Below the pieces are notes generated by a model, which was given only the letters and a program-made list of their open reading frames with translations, made no database searches and was not told the origin of the DNA. Made by a program: the position numbers and the translations under genes. From Ariolimax columbianus (Eukaryota; Mollusca; Gastropoda; Stylommatophora; Arionidae), in assembly GCA_036924085.1 (NCBI GenBank), contig JAVGWX010000005.1:94399264-94463263 (forward strand): 64,000 nt of DNA, read 5' to 3'. Below are positions 1-11,330 of the stretch, one piece after another; position 1 is the stretch's first letter, and every line of letters starts with the position of its first letter.

Positions 1-206
1 CAGAAGATGCCATCGCAAAAATTGATGCAGCAATTCTGGTGGACCGTCGTCTGGGCTTATGTTTGCCACACTTTTGTCACCATACACTGCCTCCATTCTG
101 TGATGAATGTCAACTGGTTGACATCCTTCAGCTGTGAGAAACCGAATTACCGCTTGCTGATTAACTCTGGACGGATTCCCTATCACACTCACCATGTTTT
201 CAACAG
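1..206 (-). pseudogene. Mariner-type transposase fragment (N-terminal HTH)
   Basis: Read on the minus strand from about position 195, the frame carries a run resembling the helix-turn-helix DNA-binding domain of mariner/Tc1-type transposases: AVIRFL, AEGCQPVDIHHRM and VYGD in the usual order. Only this N-terminal part is present. The frame runs off the window edge, and no catalytic domain or inverted repeat is visible. It belongs to the same broad group as the relics at 12257-13213 and 36130-36880. The family call rests on motif recognition only. Confidence 0.5.
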
Positions 207-589
207 TCTGCCGAGGAAACTATGAGTCGGAGGACAATAAAATTTTGCCAATGTGCATGGTATGTATGTTCACTTGGTGCAATTAGGTTCGGTTTCATTT
301 GAACACGCCATTACATCCTTTCGTTGTACAAGTTGTCTCAAAGACAAGAGTGATATGTATGGCTTCACACAGAGTATTGTATGAACTGGCTACCATGATA
401 GACAGGACGGCGAGGTTGGAGGCAAACAGCAGAACCAGCTCCCAGTATCAAAAAGCCCTACTTCACCAGAGCTGCCAGTTAGTCTTGGCTTGCCAACAAT
501 CCTTGACAGTATAATGACTAGGAGATGACAGTGGACATACTTGGACAGAGGACATATCCTGATCATTAAGAATTCTTCACAGTTGTAAC

Positions 590-910
590 CCGGTTGAAAA
601 TAATAGGTCCACTGATCTTCTATGCATGTTGTAAAAAATGACTTAATAGGATTGTGCATGGGGCTAGCAAACCTCATCATGTAAAATCATTACTATGAAA
701 CTGCCACTAGAAATACTTGGATACAGGCTTCTTTTAAAGTATGGTTAGGGGCCAGCTGTGTAGTGTCGGATTAGCATAATGGTAGAGTACTCATTTTTCA
801 CAGTAGTGGTTTTACATGATGAAGTTGCTAACCCCATGCACAACTCTATTAAGTCACCGTTTACAACATGCATAGAAGGTCAGTGGCCTATTATTTTCAA
901 ATAGGTTACC
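590..910. repeat. Inverted pair of a dispersed repeat (GCATGGGG family)
   Basis: Two copies of one short dispersed repeat face each other: about 590-700 (containing TGTGCATGGGGCTAGCAA followed by CCTCATCATGT) and about 806-905 (containing ACATGATGAAGTTGCTAACC then CCATGCACAAC). They are reverse complements with roughly 105 bp between them. Related pieces occur at about 2205-2275, 28285-28330, 32310-32350, 57705-57770 and 63540-63620. The element class is unknown; it could be a short SINE or a LINE 3' tail. Confidence 0.6.
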
Positions 911-1254
911 ACTATGAAGACTTCTTAATGATATCAGGATATGGCCTCTGTCCTGGTAAGTCCACTGACCATATCTGTCCAGTATGTTTTGCCTGACCAG
1001 ACGTTAGTCTCCTCTTCCTTTTCAAAATGGGTAAGTACAGTGGCCTGGTTACAGAACTGAAGCAAAAAGAATACAAAAACACATTCACAGCTATAGAAAT
1101 AACAGAAAGTAACAACAAGATGTTTAATGGCCATATCTGTATATGACCTACTGAAGCAGTTAGGCCTTTAACATGGAACATGACCTGTTGGCTTGCCTAT
1201 CATTTCAAGAGATGAGTCAGCTCTCCTTCTGTCTCAGAACTCAACCATTGATAA

Positions 1255-1495
1255 CAACGAGAACAAGAGAGATACAAATTTAATAAAGAAAGGTCCAGAT
1301 TGGATATTAGGAAATATTTTTGTAGTCAGAGAGTGGTGAATGCATTGAAACCAAGAGGTAGTGAAGGCAGGGACAGTTAATGCATTTAAGAATAGATTGT
1401 ATGCACATAGCTTTTAGAGCAGGGTAATGCAAATGTAACTGGTTGTATACAGACTGATGAGTCTTCTAAACCAGTATAAAAATGTTAAGTTAAGT
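1255..1495 (+). mobile_element. CR1-like LINE 3' end fragment
   Basis: This matches the 3' ends of the CR1-like LINE copies at 23340-24955 (plus) and 50275-52545 (minus). Shared landmarks are ATATTAGGAAATATTTTT, GAGAGTGGTGAATGC, and a tail reading GAGTCTTCTAAACCAGTATA followed by GTTAAGTTAAGTTA. It is 5'-truncated and too short to code for anything. Confidence 0.7.
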
Positions 1496-2514
1496 TATGG
1501 CAGATCGAACAACTGCTCAAGTTCACAATGTGGCATCAAAATCATCAAGAACTTTCCTCTTAGTGATAGTAGATCAAGTTCAGCAATTAGATCTGAAAGG
1601 ACAGTCAAGAAAGGCAGCAATAAGATACCTTTGTGGAACAGCTGAAAAGGCCTCATGCTGACAAAGAACCACCATCATGGGCAACTGTATGTAGGGTAGT
1701 CAGTTAAATTACATCTAAAATACTAATTTCATCATGGACTCAAGCTGGATGAATGGATAAGCTACCGATTTAGCAAAGGAAGGGAATGAGGAAGAGTAAA
1801 CCAACAACAGGAGTATGTTACTTGGGAGTCATGACCCAAGTCTGTCTGCACTCCGTAGTGAAGTCTCAATAAGGGCTGAAATGCTTGCTTCACAGGGAGA
1901 CCTGATGATCAGATTGCATACCATACATTGTTCTGCGTATAGTTTTTTGTCAGCATCCTGGGATACAAAAAATAGTATCATGAATCAAATGGAATAATGT
2001 GGGATAAAATTGTCTAACTTTGAAAGCCTGCTGGTCGGGTGAAATTAGGTTTGCCATTGAGCAACCCCAAATTGTTTGGAAGCCCCTAATGACCAGATTC
2101 AATCAAGCCACAAAGTCTCTTTTCATTTTGACAGATAATTTTGGTCTAACTTTTAAATTGTAAAATTAAAATGGGACTTTCTACCATATCATGCCAGGCA
2201 TGTCATAAGAAATGACTAAGATGGTTTAGGCATGGGATTGCCAACTCCATCCTGTAGAAACTTTAAGCTACACAAACTTTTGATAGCTTGTCATGTATTT
2301 ATTGAAGACCAATGCTCCACATGGAAATGAAAAGGTTTTGATTGCTTGATATGGTGAAACGTTTCAAGTGAAATTCATTCTGTATAATCAATATATTACT
2401 TGAAACAGGTGATAGCAATAACATAAAAATATGTGGTCTCACAGCGTAGCAAATATTGTTGTCAGGTATGAGGTGTTAGAGACTTTGTTCTACTAGGTCT
2501 CAGTGTTTTTGTAA

Positions 2515-2935
2515 AGTGAGGTGCCGGGTAGAGAGCTTCATACACCTAGGGAGCATCAGAAACAAGACAGGTGGTGTAGATAAAGATGTAAAAACTAGGG
2601 AAGTGTGGCCTTTGTCATGTTCAAAATCAATGTGAAATCGGTCCTTTTATATGGAATGTAAATGTGGTAAATGACCAAACTCAATATTCACAGATTACAG
2701 TGCATTATCAACATAACCCTGAGAAAAATGGAACATATAGCAAAAAAGAGACAAATGAAGACCAAAGAACATATGGAGAGGATACCTAGAAGCCGATACA
2801 TGAAGAACAAGAAGGAGCTGAAAGAAAGTGGAGAAAATATCACAGGGCAGGTCTGCTTGGAGAAGGTTGCTTGATGTCCAATGCACCCTAAGGTGATAAT
2901 GGCAAAGGGGCAAGGGGGCCGGTCGGTGTAGTTCC
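2515..2935 (+). pseudogene. LINE C-terminal fragment, frameshifted
   Basis: The plus strand shows pieces of the region C-terminal to a LINE reverse transcriptase: ESFIHLGSIRNKTGGVDKDV near 2530-2600, a degraded stretch, and a tail reading SNAP, GDNGKGARG near 2878-2920. This ending is typical of a widespread invertebrate LINE type. Frames change repeatedly, so it is dead. It lies upstream of the visible ATP13A2-like exons, probably in one of that gene's introns. Confidence 0.55.
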
Positions 2936-3200
2936 TTTCTTACCTGCATTGCCTTCCTTAACAGTAAGTCACAGGCCCATGTTACAACTGAGTGGACTAG
3001 AGCATCTCACTCTCAGGGAGCAAACCCATACATTTGTTGTGATAAGCAAGATTTCTAACCACTCTGCTGCTGCAAATGTCTTATAAGAGTCTCAAAAGAC
3101 TTATGATGGTATGGCATGACAGTAGGTCCTCCAAGCTCTTCTCATTGCTGAAGGACTTTCACATGTGACATTAATAAACAGTGGTGGTGTCTGTTCTCAG

Positions 3201-3293
3201 ATGATGCGTCTTGACAAGTATACAAACATTGAGTTCCGTCTGGTGATCTTTGGTATGGCTCTGGGGTTTATTGCTGCTTCCAGCATTCTGGAG
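3201..3293 (+). CDS. Penultimate visible coding exon, ATP13A2-like P5B ATPase
   Basis: A 31-codon exon is preceded by TGTTCTCAG and followed by GTAAGT, in phase 0 at both ends. It begins MMRLDKYTNIEFRLVIFG and continues through a hydrophobic run ending SSILE, which would be the last transmembrane helix. Joined to the exon at 6282 it gives the pattern FRL..G, a hydrophobic stretch, LE, a WL, an RR, a P-K pair and WPP. That resembles the C-terminal tail of P5B cation-transporting ATPases of the ATP13A2 type (late endosomal/lysosomal polyamine exporters). The catalytic P-type core is not in this window, so the family call is moderate. Its start ATG is an internal codon, not an initiator. Confidence 0.6.
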
Positions 3294-3824
3294 GTAAGTT
3301 CAATATGTATCGCTAGCAGTAACTTGTCAATAGTGACAGAAATTCAAAACCCTTTGATGAGAATGTTTTTGGTGAAAGTGTGTGCAGTTTTTTCCCAAAG
3401 AGTGTTCCCTATTAAAAAACAAACTTTAGAACTTTAATTATAATTATAGAATTTGAATGAACAAAATTCAGAACAGAGTCATTATTCTATTGACATAAAA
3501 CTTCATATAAGCTGTTATCAAATATTTACATAGCAACAGTATAAAATGAGTGAGAACGCTTGATTCTTCTCAAATAAAATATTTAGTGTAAACAAAATTC
3601 AATTCTGAAATTTAGAAATAAAATTTGTGTTATTCAATAATGGTTTTCAAAATGAAATTTTTAAATTGAAAAGGTTTTGGTCTTACAACTTTTAAAGAGA
3701 CAAATTTATGCAAACCAGATTAGAATTATCGACCTAAGGATTTATACATTTTCAACTACAGTCCTCCGCTGTTACCAACTGAGCTATTACGGGTCATACA
3801 AATGTTTCTGTATTTCCTGTACTT

Positions 3825-4205
3825 ATGCTGTACTATGACAAGTTCGAGCCATTAACAATCAGTGGAAATGAGATACCAGAGCTCAGATATGCAGATGACA
3901 CAGTTGTTCTCTCAAAGGGTGCTGTGGGACAGGAACGGATCATCCTGTCAGTAAAACAACACAGCAAAGACCAAAATCTATACCTGAATATAAGTAAAAA
4001 CAAAATAATTAGCACAGACAAGATAAAGACTAAACGTAAAGTTTTTCTAGATCAACAGTAAATTGAGAAAGTCAAAAGTTTTGAGTACCTCTGCTCAATT
4101 ATAAGCAACAATGGAGATTGGCTGAAGGAAGTCAGAGGGAGAATGGCTATGGCAATGCAGAGGTTAAATAAAATGAGAAACTTATGGAAGAACTCTAATA
4201 AAATT
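3825..4205 (+). pseudogene. RTE-like LINE reverse transcriptase fragment
   Basis: The plus strand encodes LRYADDTVVLS around 3880-3915, the reverse transcriptase catalytic YADD motif. It is followed by KDQNLYLNISK and, after a stop, FEYLCSIISNNGD and MAMAMQRLNKM. The order matches the RTE-like copy at 9185-10595. The fragment sits in the last intron of the ATP13A2-like gene and ends where the minisatellite begins at about 4206. Confidence 0.75.
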
Positions 4206-6150
4206 ATGAACATATCTGATGTCTAAGATATAGGTAATGACTGGGATATGTGCTAATGACTGGGATGTATGATGATGATTTGGATATAGGTGATGACTGG
4301 GATGTGTGCTAATGACTGGGATGTGTGGTGATGACTGGGATATTTGGTGGTGACTGGGATGTGTGGTGGTGACTGGGATGTGTGGTGATGACTGGGATGT
4401 GTGGTGATAACTGGGATGTGTGGTGATAACTGGGATGTGTGGTGGTGACTGGGATGTGTGGTGGTGACTGGGATGTGTGGTGGTGACTGGGATGTGTGGT
4501 GGTGACTGGGATGTGTGGTGGTGACTGGGATGTATGGTGATGACTGGGATGTGTGGTGGTGACTGGGATGTGTGGTGGTGACTGGGATGTGTGGTGGTGA
4601 CTGGGATGTGTGGTGGTGACTGGGATGTGTGGTGATGACTGGCATGTGTGGTGATGACTGGGATGTGTGCTGATGACTGGGATGTGTGGTGGTGACTGGG
4701 ATGTGTGGTGGTGACTGGGATGTGTGGTGGTGACTGGGATGTGTGGTGATGACTGGCATGTGTGGTGATGACTGGGATGTGTGCTGATGACTGGGGTGTG
4801 TGGTGGTGACTGGGATGTGTGGTGGTGACTGGGATGTGTGGTGGTGACTGGGATGTGTGCTGATGACTGGGATGTGTGGTGGTGACTGGCATGTGTGGTG
4901 ATGACTGGGAAATAGCTGATGACTAAGGTGTGTGGTGGTGACTGGGATGTGTGGTGATGACTGGCATGTGTGGTGATGACTGGGATGTGTGCTGATGACT
5001 GGGGTGTGTGGTGGTGACTGGCATGTTTGGTGATGACTGGGAAATAGCTGATGACTAAGGTGTGTGGCGATGACTGGGATGTGTGCTGATAACTGGGATG
5101 TGTGCTGATAACTGGGATGTGTGCTGATAACTGGGATATAGGTGATGACTGGGATATAGGTGGTGACTGGGATATAGGGGATGACTGGGATGTGTGGGGA
5201 TGACTGGGATATAGGTGATGACTGGGATGTGTGGTGATGACTGGGATATAGGTGATGACTGGGATATGTGCTGATGACTGCGATGTGTGATGATGACTTG
5301 GATATAGGTGATAACTGGGATGTGTGGTGGTGACTGGGATGTATGGTGATGACTGGGATGTGTGGTGGTGACTGGGATGTGTGGTGGTGACTGGGATGTG
5401 TGGTGATGACTGGTATGTGTGGTGATGACTGGTATGTGTGGTGATGACTGGGATGTGTGCTGATGACTGGGATGTGTGGTGGTGACTGGCATGTGTGGTG
5501 ATGGCTGGGAAATAGCTGATGACTAAGGTGTGGCGATGACTGGGATGTGTGGTGGTGACTGGGATGTGTGCTGATAACTGGGATGTGTGCTGATAACTGG
5601 GATATAGGTGATGACTGGGATATAGGTGATGACTGGGATATAGGTGATGACTGGGATATAGGTGATGACTGGGATATAGGTGATGACTGGGATATAGGTG
5701 ATGACTGGGATGTGTGATGAGGACTGGGATATAGGTAATAACTGGGATATAGGTAATGACTGGGATATAGGTGATGAATGGGATGTGTGCTGATGAATGA
5801 GATATAGGTGATGACTGGGATATAGGTGATGACTGGGATGTGGGGTGATGACTGGGATGTGTGATGATGACTGGGATATAGGTGATGACTGGGATGTGTG
5901 GTGATGACTGGGAAATAGGTGATGACTGGGATATAGGTAATGATTGGAATGTGTAATGATGACTGGAAAATATATGATGACTGGGATGTGTGCTGATGTC
6001 TGAAATGTGAGGTAATGAATGGGATGTGTGCTGATGACTTGGATGGGGATGGTGACTGGGATATGGAGTGATGACGTGAATGTGTGATCATGACTGGGAT
6101 GTGTGGTCATGATTGGTATGTCAGGGGATGACTAGGATGTGGGATATTGA
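4206..6150. repeat. Minisatellite, mixed 19-bp and 18-bp units, about 1.9 kb
   Basis: About 105 head-to-tail units are seen. Two unit types alternate in blocks: a 19-bp form (ACTGGGATGTGTGGTGGTG) and an 18-bp form (ACTGGGATATAGGTGATG). Higher-order segments recur, for example the stretch containing GGGAAATAGCTGATGACTAAGG near 4910, 5040 and 5510. The long open frames on the minus strand (up to 612 codons) are artefacts: three 19-bp units make a 57-nt, 19-codon cycle free of stops. The array fills most of the last intron of the ATP13A2-like gene. Confidence 0.97.
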
Positions 6151-6281
6151 TCAGGCTGTGAGGTCTCAGACACTTCAATTTCAGTTGTTGAACTAATAAA
6201 ATCGGGATGGTCAATACTTACATGTGAATTAGTACTTGTGTAGCCACATCAATCTAACTGTTGTCATATTATATCTAACAG

Positions 6282-6449
6282 TGGATCATTGTGGATAGTG
6301 GCTGGCTGGCATGTCTTTACCGGAGACTTGCTCTGATCAGGAAGGAACGACCAAGCAAATATACACTGGTGAATTTGGACATCAAAACTGCTGATTGGCC
6401 ACCTGTCAATGAGGTGACCGTGTCTTCATCCAATCATTTTATCACCTGA
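6282..6449 (+). CDS. Terminal coding exon, ATP13A2-like P5B ATPase
   Basis: This exon of 55 codons plus TGA follows the acceptor TATCTAACAG and is in phase with the exon ending at 3293. It encodes WIIVDSGWLACLYRRL, a basic stretch RKERPSKYTL, then NLDIKTADWPPVNE and a short polar tail. The WL, RR, P-K and WPP pattern is typical of the cytosolic C-terminus of ATP13A2-type P5B ATPases. The 3' untranslated region starts at 6450; no clear polyadenylation signal was assigned. The N-terminal part of the gene lies before position 1. Confidence 0.6.
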   Translation, partial: WIIVDSGWLACLYRRLALIRKERPSKYTLVNLDIKTADWPPVNEVTVSSSNHFIT

Positions 6450-7173
6450 GGGGCACCTTCGATGATGTTTCCAAGTTCATTCATTCATGTTTTTTGGTGA
6501 CATCTATCATTATGTGTATGCTTTATGTACGTACGATATGCCTGTGCCTTGTACACATATAGCATTGAAATGATACAACTGTGTCGGCTGCTTACTTCAT
6601 GTATGTAAGAAAAAGAAAGTGGTTGCATTTCAGGTGCTGTTGTCAGGGATGAAGTGATAACGACTTCATTCTGTGAAGTCTCGGCTGTTTATGAGATGGG
6701 CTGGCTGACCAGTTCGATTCCTCACTGCCTCGTATTAATATTAGGTGAAGGTTGTCCTATAACAGATATTGTCATTGGCGATGAAGTGTTAGAGACTTCC
6801 TTGTGCCTCCCTCCCCCTCCCCGTGTGGTACTGGACCCAAAAAGGGGCAGGTGGTACCTCTATACCCAATGTTAGAAGAGGATACACTTAGTTAAGTCAA
6901 GTAAGGCACTTGACAAAGATTACATTTGAGTAAACACAATATAGACTTTCATTTCACTAGAGGTTGCTAGTGGTTCTGCAAAAGATTGGGATTGAAATAT
7001 CCTACAATTTTGAATAACGTTGCGTGGGTGATGTTGGCGCACAGTGGTAGACAGTGACCAAGTCTATAAATCTGTGTCCTAGGATATATTTTTATTAATA
7101 TTGCTTTGGTTTCTTCTTTTTAGTAGCTTTCCTATTCAATGCTGTTAGTAAATTGTTATGTTATTCATAACAT
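6450..7173 (+). other. 3' flank/UTR of ATP13A2-like gene
   Basis: No coding feature is seen. It follows directly after the TGA, is AT-rich, and presumably includes the 3' untranslated region. The 73-codon frame starting at 6654 has no recognisable motif and is treated as chance. Confidence 0.4.
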
Positions 7174-7441
7174 TACCGTATTTCTTAGATTCTAAGACAC
7201 CATCGATTGTAAGATGCACTACATAATTTAAGCACAACAAAACTGAAATGATGTGACAAAATTTAAACAAGGGAAGTTACACTACCAAATTTGTGCATGC
7301 ATTAAGTAATGACAATGCCGCCTGAAGTCCTGACGCCAGACAACTTTCTTTTGATGGTGACTCTAAGACGCCATCATCCTGATTTTAGAGATGTTTAAAA
7401 TAGAAAATAGTATGTGTCTTGGAATTGAAGAAATACTGTAG
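7174..7441. mobile_element. MITE-like element with about 28-bp inverted termini
   Basis: The left end TACCGTATTTCTTAGATTCT and the reverse complement of the right end (CTACAGTATTTCTTCAATTC) agree at most positions over about 28 bp, and both continue into AAGACA. The interior (about 210 bp) has no coding potential but repeats the theme TCTAAGACGCCATCATC near 7360. The size and termini fit a non-autonomous DNA transposon. The target-site duplication is unclear. Confidence 0.55.
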
Positions 7442-7894
7442 TTAAAATCAATACATAAATCATTGACCATACGAAAATACTATGAGCTGTATACAATACT
7501 TGTTATGCTGGGTTTCATCTGTGAGCAGAACATGATTTAAAGGGTTCTCCAAGGTAACAAGTTTGAGAAATGCTGGTATGGACCCACAAGTGATAGCAAT
7601 AAATTGCTAAGCTCAAACAAAAGTGAATGATAACAAAACCATTACTGCATTTACCAGAAAATATTGTGGAATGTTAAATGGTCTGTATTATCTGTCATTG
7701 TAACCATAAAGTGTTTCTCTCATTGCTGGAGTATATTGCTGGTAGGGCAAGGGTAAATATACCCAAACAGTAACCCCACAGTGTTCACATAGGTTTAATT
7801 CCATAAAAAAATACCGGACTTTAATTCTTAACTGATAAGAGGTCTGGTTTTCTGCCACCTGCTTGTCTAAGGTTTATTGGACTTTATTATTTTT

Positions 7895-8425
7895 AAAGAC
7901 TGAGAGAGTGACAGTTTGTTATAAACTTGACTTAATTGTGTCAGCGAACTCACCTGACACTGGAGTATATATATGAAGACTGATAGAGTGACAGTTTGTT
8001 ATAAACTTGACTTAATTGTGTCAGCGAACTCACCTGACACTGGAGTATATATATGAAGACTGATAGAGGGACAGTTTGTTATAAACTTGACTTAATTGAG
8101 TCAACTAACTTACCTGACATTGGAGTATATATATGAAGACTGATAGAGTGACAGTTTGTTATAAACTTGACTTAATTGAGTCAGCTGACACTGGAGTATA
8201 TGTGAAGACTGATAGAGTGACAGTTTGTTATAAACTTGACTTAATTGTGTCAGCTAACTCACCTGACACTGGAGTATATATGAAGACTGATAGAGTGACA
8301 GTTTGTTATAAACTTGATTTAATTGAGTCAGCTGACTCACCTGACACGAGTATATATGAAGACTGATAGAGTGACAATCTGTTATAGTTGGGAAATAATT
8401 GAGTTGGCTGACTCACCTATGCCAG
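7895..8425. repeat. Minisatellite, units of about 60-80 bp, seven copies
   Basis: Seven imperfect units each contain GACTGATAGAGTGACAGTTT, TATAAACTTGACTTAATTG, a TCAGC(G/T)AACTCACC block and GGAGTATATATATGAA. Some units lack the internal TCACCTGACA block, giving the length differences. Open frames across it are repeat artefacts. Confidence 0.93.
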
Positions 8426-8473
8426 AGTATCAGGGTTTATCTGTTCAAACATCAACACACACACACCACACAA

Positions 8474-8491
8474 CCCCCCCCCCCCCCCCCC
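8474..8491. repeat. Poly-C tract (18 C)
   Basis: A run of 18 cytosines follows a CACACACCACACAA stretch. It is a likely site of length polymorphism or assembly error. Confidence 0.95.
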
Positions 8492-9184
8492 AAATGTCCC
8501 AGGGGAAATGCTCATGTAATGTTATGTTTGTGGATGAACATCGGATAAGGCTGTAAGAGTAATGCAGCACAATGTGCTTATTTTTAGCAATGTTTGTCAC
8601 ATATAATTGCTATATATTGCTTCAGATAACTTGTTCATATAAATTTTGTCACATAGTTTGATCAGATGTCATGGAGCAAGTATATCTGATATATCTTTTT
8701 AAGTTTGTCTAGGAGATTTTTTTTGGTTGATAATCAAGTTTGTTGTTTCACCTCTTCCATTTGAAGAACAATTGCATTTCTTGTTTCATGGCTGTGTTTT
8801 TGTACCAGGGAAGACATATGACTGTGATAACTATATGGTGTAATGATGTGTTTTTTTAATAGGGTTGTCAAATGATTGTGTGATAACTACATCTGCTTAA
8901 TTGTATGAATATATATTTGTACGAGGGATGTCAGGGCTTCTGACTGTGATAATTGAATCTGTTTTTGTTGCTTTATTCAAACCATTCCTTTTACTGTGTG
9001 TTTGTTATTCCCTAGAATATCCTAACTTAATACATGTTCTAGAGTTACGTTTTGTATCTCTACCAATATGTAACTCTCAACCATTGAGAAATGTCTTAAC
9101 TTCCCAAGGCTCCAGGGGAGGAAAGCGGGAGTGTACATTTTAGGGATTTTAATGGGGAAATTATTCTTAAGCTTAGTCTATTAA

Positions 9185-10595
9185 ACATGAGGGGAGGCAA
9201 GTGCTCGAGTCTATCACAAGCTGTATAAACAGATATGGCACAGCGCAGAGTGGCAAGAAGCATGGAAGAAATCAATTTATATTCCCCTCCCCAAAAAGGC
9301 AACTTGAAGCTGTGGACGAACTACTGAACTATCGCGCTGATCAGCCACGCTAGCAAGATAGTCTTGCGAATCCTATTAAGAATGATAGAGAAAAGGTTTG
9401 AATCTGAAATTCACGTGGTCCAAGCAGGTTTTAGGAAAGACAGAAGGACCAGGCACCACATATTCAATATGAGGAATATCTACGAAAAATATAATGTATA
9501 CTTGTACACATGTTTCATTGATTACACCAAGGCCTTCGATACGGTAAAACATCCAAATCTGTGGAAAATCAAGAAGGAAATGGGGTTTCCTGTGCATATT
9601 ATTCATCTCATTGAAACATTATACCAAGATCAACAAGCCGCTGTCCGAGTATCTGGGCAAACATCAGATTGGTTTGCAGTACAAAAGGGAGTAAGACAGG
9701 GATGCATCATCTCACCTTATCTATACAACATATTTGCGGAATGTATAAATGTATAATGAGAAATATTAGAGAAGACAAGAACATTGAAAGTTTTGACCCA
9801 TTTACGATTGGGGGGTACGAGAGTTATGATATGCAGATGACACGGTGATACTATTAAGAAGTGCAGAACGGTTAGAGCAGCTAATTTCAGCCGTAAATGG
9901 ACATGGTAAAGATCAAAACCTGTTTATAAACAAAACAAAGATAATGACCACCGACAAAACACAATGTCCGCATAAATTTACAGTGGGTGGTGAGGAAATA
10001 GATCAGGTCACACATTTTGAATATCTGAGCTCCAGAATTGACAAAAATGGCGACTGCTCGAAAGAGATCAGAAGACTAGCCATGGCAATGCAGAGACTGA
10101 ACAGCCTGAAGAAATTGTGGCAGAGTACCAACAAAATGATAAAAGTAAAAGTCTTGAGAGCCTGTGTTTTTCCTGTGGCAGCTTATGGCTGCGACTAATG
10201 GATGATTACCAAAACCTCCAGATAAAGAATCAAATCCTTCGAGTCAAAATGTTACAAAGATCCTCAGAATACCCTGGACAGAGAAAAACACCAATGTAGA
10301 CATTCGGCAAGAGTTAAGGATAGAGGAGAACTGGTTTATCAATTCCATTTTGGCTAGACAATGCAAATACTTTTGTCGCATCAAGAGACACAACGGTCTC
10401 GAGAGAACAGTGATGGAAGGTATGGTGCGAGGCAAAAGAGGAAAGGGTAGACCAAGAAGCCGATGGCACCAAGATATCCACGAATGCCTGGGTATGACTG
10501 TGGCGGAGGCTGGAGTTTTGGCAAGGGAACAAATTTTTTTCAGGCAGACTGATGGAAGCGACGTTCTATAAAGGACATGCTACATGATGATAAGT
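9185..10595 (+). pseudogene. RTE-like LINE, 5'-truncated and broken
   Basis: The reverse transcriptase domains appear in order. They run from IPLPKKGNLK near 9285, through SHASKIVLRILL, QAGFRKDRRTRHHI, YTKAFDTVKHPNLW and KGVRQGCIISPYLYN, to a YADDTVIL motif near 9830 that is preceded by an in-frame stop. C-terminal blocks follow (HFEYLSSRIDKNGD, AMAMQRLNSLKKLW, CVFPVAAYGCD, GKGRPRSRWHQDI). No endonuclease domain remains. Several stops and frameshifts make it inactive. It is related to the fragment at 3825-4205. Confidence 0.85.
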
Positions 10596-10764
10596 CTATT
10601 AAGTATATAGTTATGATTATTATTTTTTGTAAACTACTTTATTCAATTTTTAAAATCCATTAGTTTTCTGTAGCTATGAAATTGTTAAATTTATATGTAC
10701 TAATATATACAAAATTAAAGATTATCAATATTATTTGGAATACACCTTTTGATTCAGACAATCT

Positions 10765-10782
10765 GGGGGGGGGGGGGGGGGG
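10765..10782. repeat. Poly-G tract (18 G)
   Basis: A run of 18 guanines, the same length as the poly-C tract at 8474-8491 but on the opposite strand. A GAAGACCCCTGGACTAG string downstream (near 10834) resembles a hAT transposon end, so the tract may lie inside an old DNA transposon. Confidence 0.95.
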
Positions 10783-11049
10783 CTGATGATATTCTAACAT
10801 ATGGTGATTAGGGTGCATGGTGCACAAATGGTTGAAGACCCCTGGACTAGGTGACTCACTACAGATTAAAAGGAGGTTTTTAAAAGGTAGCTGGCAAATG
10901 CATTTGTTCTGTTCATACTCTTTTGGCCTGCGATTGTTTTTGTAACTCTGCAGTTCAACATTATCAATAAAGTTTTGTCTTGTAAATTGAATTATATTAA
11001 GTCATTCAAAAGATTATAAACAATTATTATTAGATTATTATCATAAATA

Positions 11050-11330
11050 AATAGTGAAAAACCTTTCAGCTCCCTATGGAGCACATATCTTCAACAACCA
11101 TGTTCTTGTCCTGGCCCATCCATTCCAGCTCTTTACATGTCTTTCTTGTTTCCTTTATGTTTGTCTCAAGCAAGAAAAAAAAGACATGCAAATCAGAGAT
11201 GCAGATCAGCATCACGTCATTAGCCCTCTTGACAGAGGACCTTCTTCTGTCTTGGATAGTAGAGTTGTATCTTTACTGGTAGTTGACTTCTCCATAATTG
11301 TTAAAGTTTTTGTGCCTTAAAATGTCCACA
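11050..11330 (-). mobile_element. LINE 3' tail, dispersed copy
   Basis: It contains TTTCAGCTCCCTATGGAGCA and a downstream block (CCATTCCAGCTCTTTACATG, GTTTGTCTC) shared with copies at about 50110-50270 and 63710-63900 (same orientation). Inverted copies lie at about 21200-21460, 56780-57035 and 57790-58030. In the inverted orientation the block ends with TGCTCCACTGGGAGCTGA, the usual end of an invertebrate LINE coding region. Confidence 0.6.

Noticed and set aside
4253..6091. 612-codon minus-strand ORF rich in His, Ser, Pro and Thr
   Set aside because: It is a reading of the 18/19-bp minisatellite; several frames stay open and there is no non-repetitive domain or start context.
4206..6150. 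CRISPR-like array of regularly spaced repeats
   Set aside because: Units are contiguous with no unique spacers, and the genome is eukaryotic.
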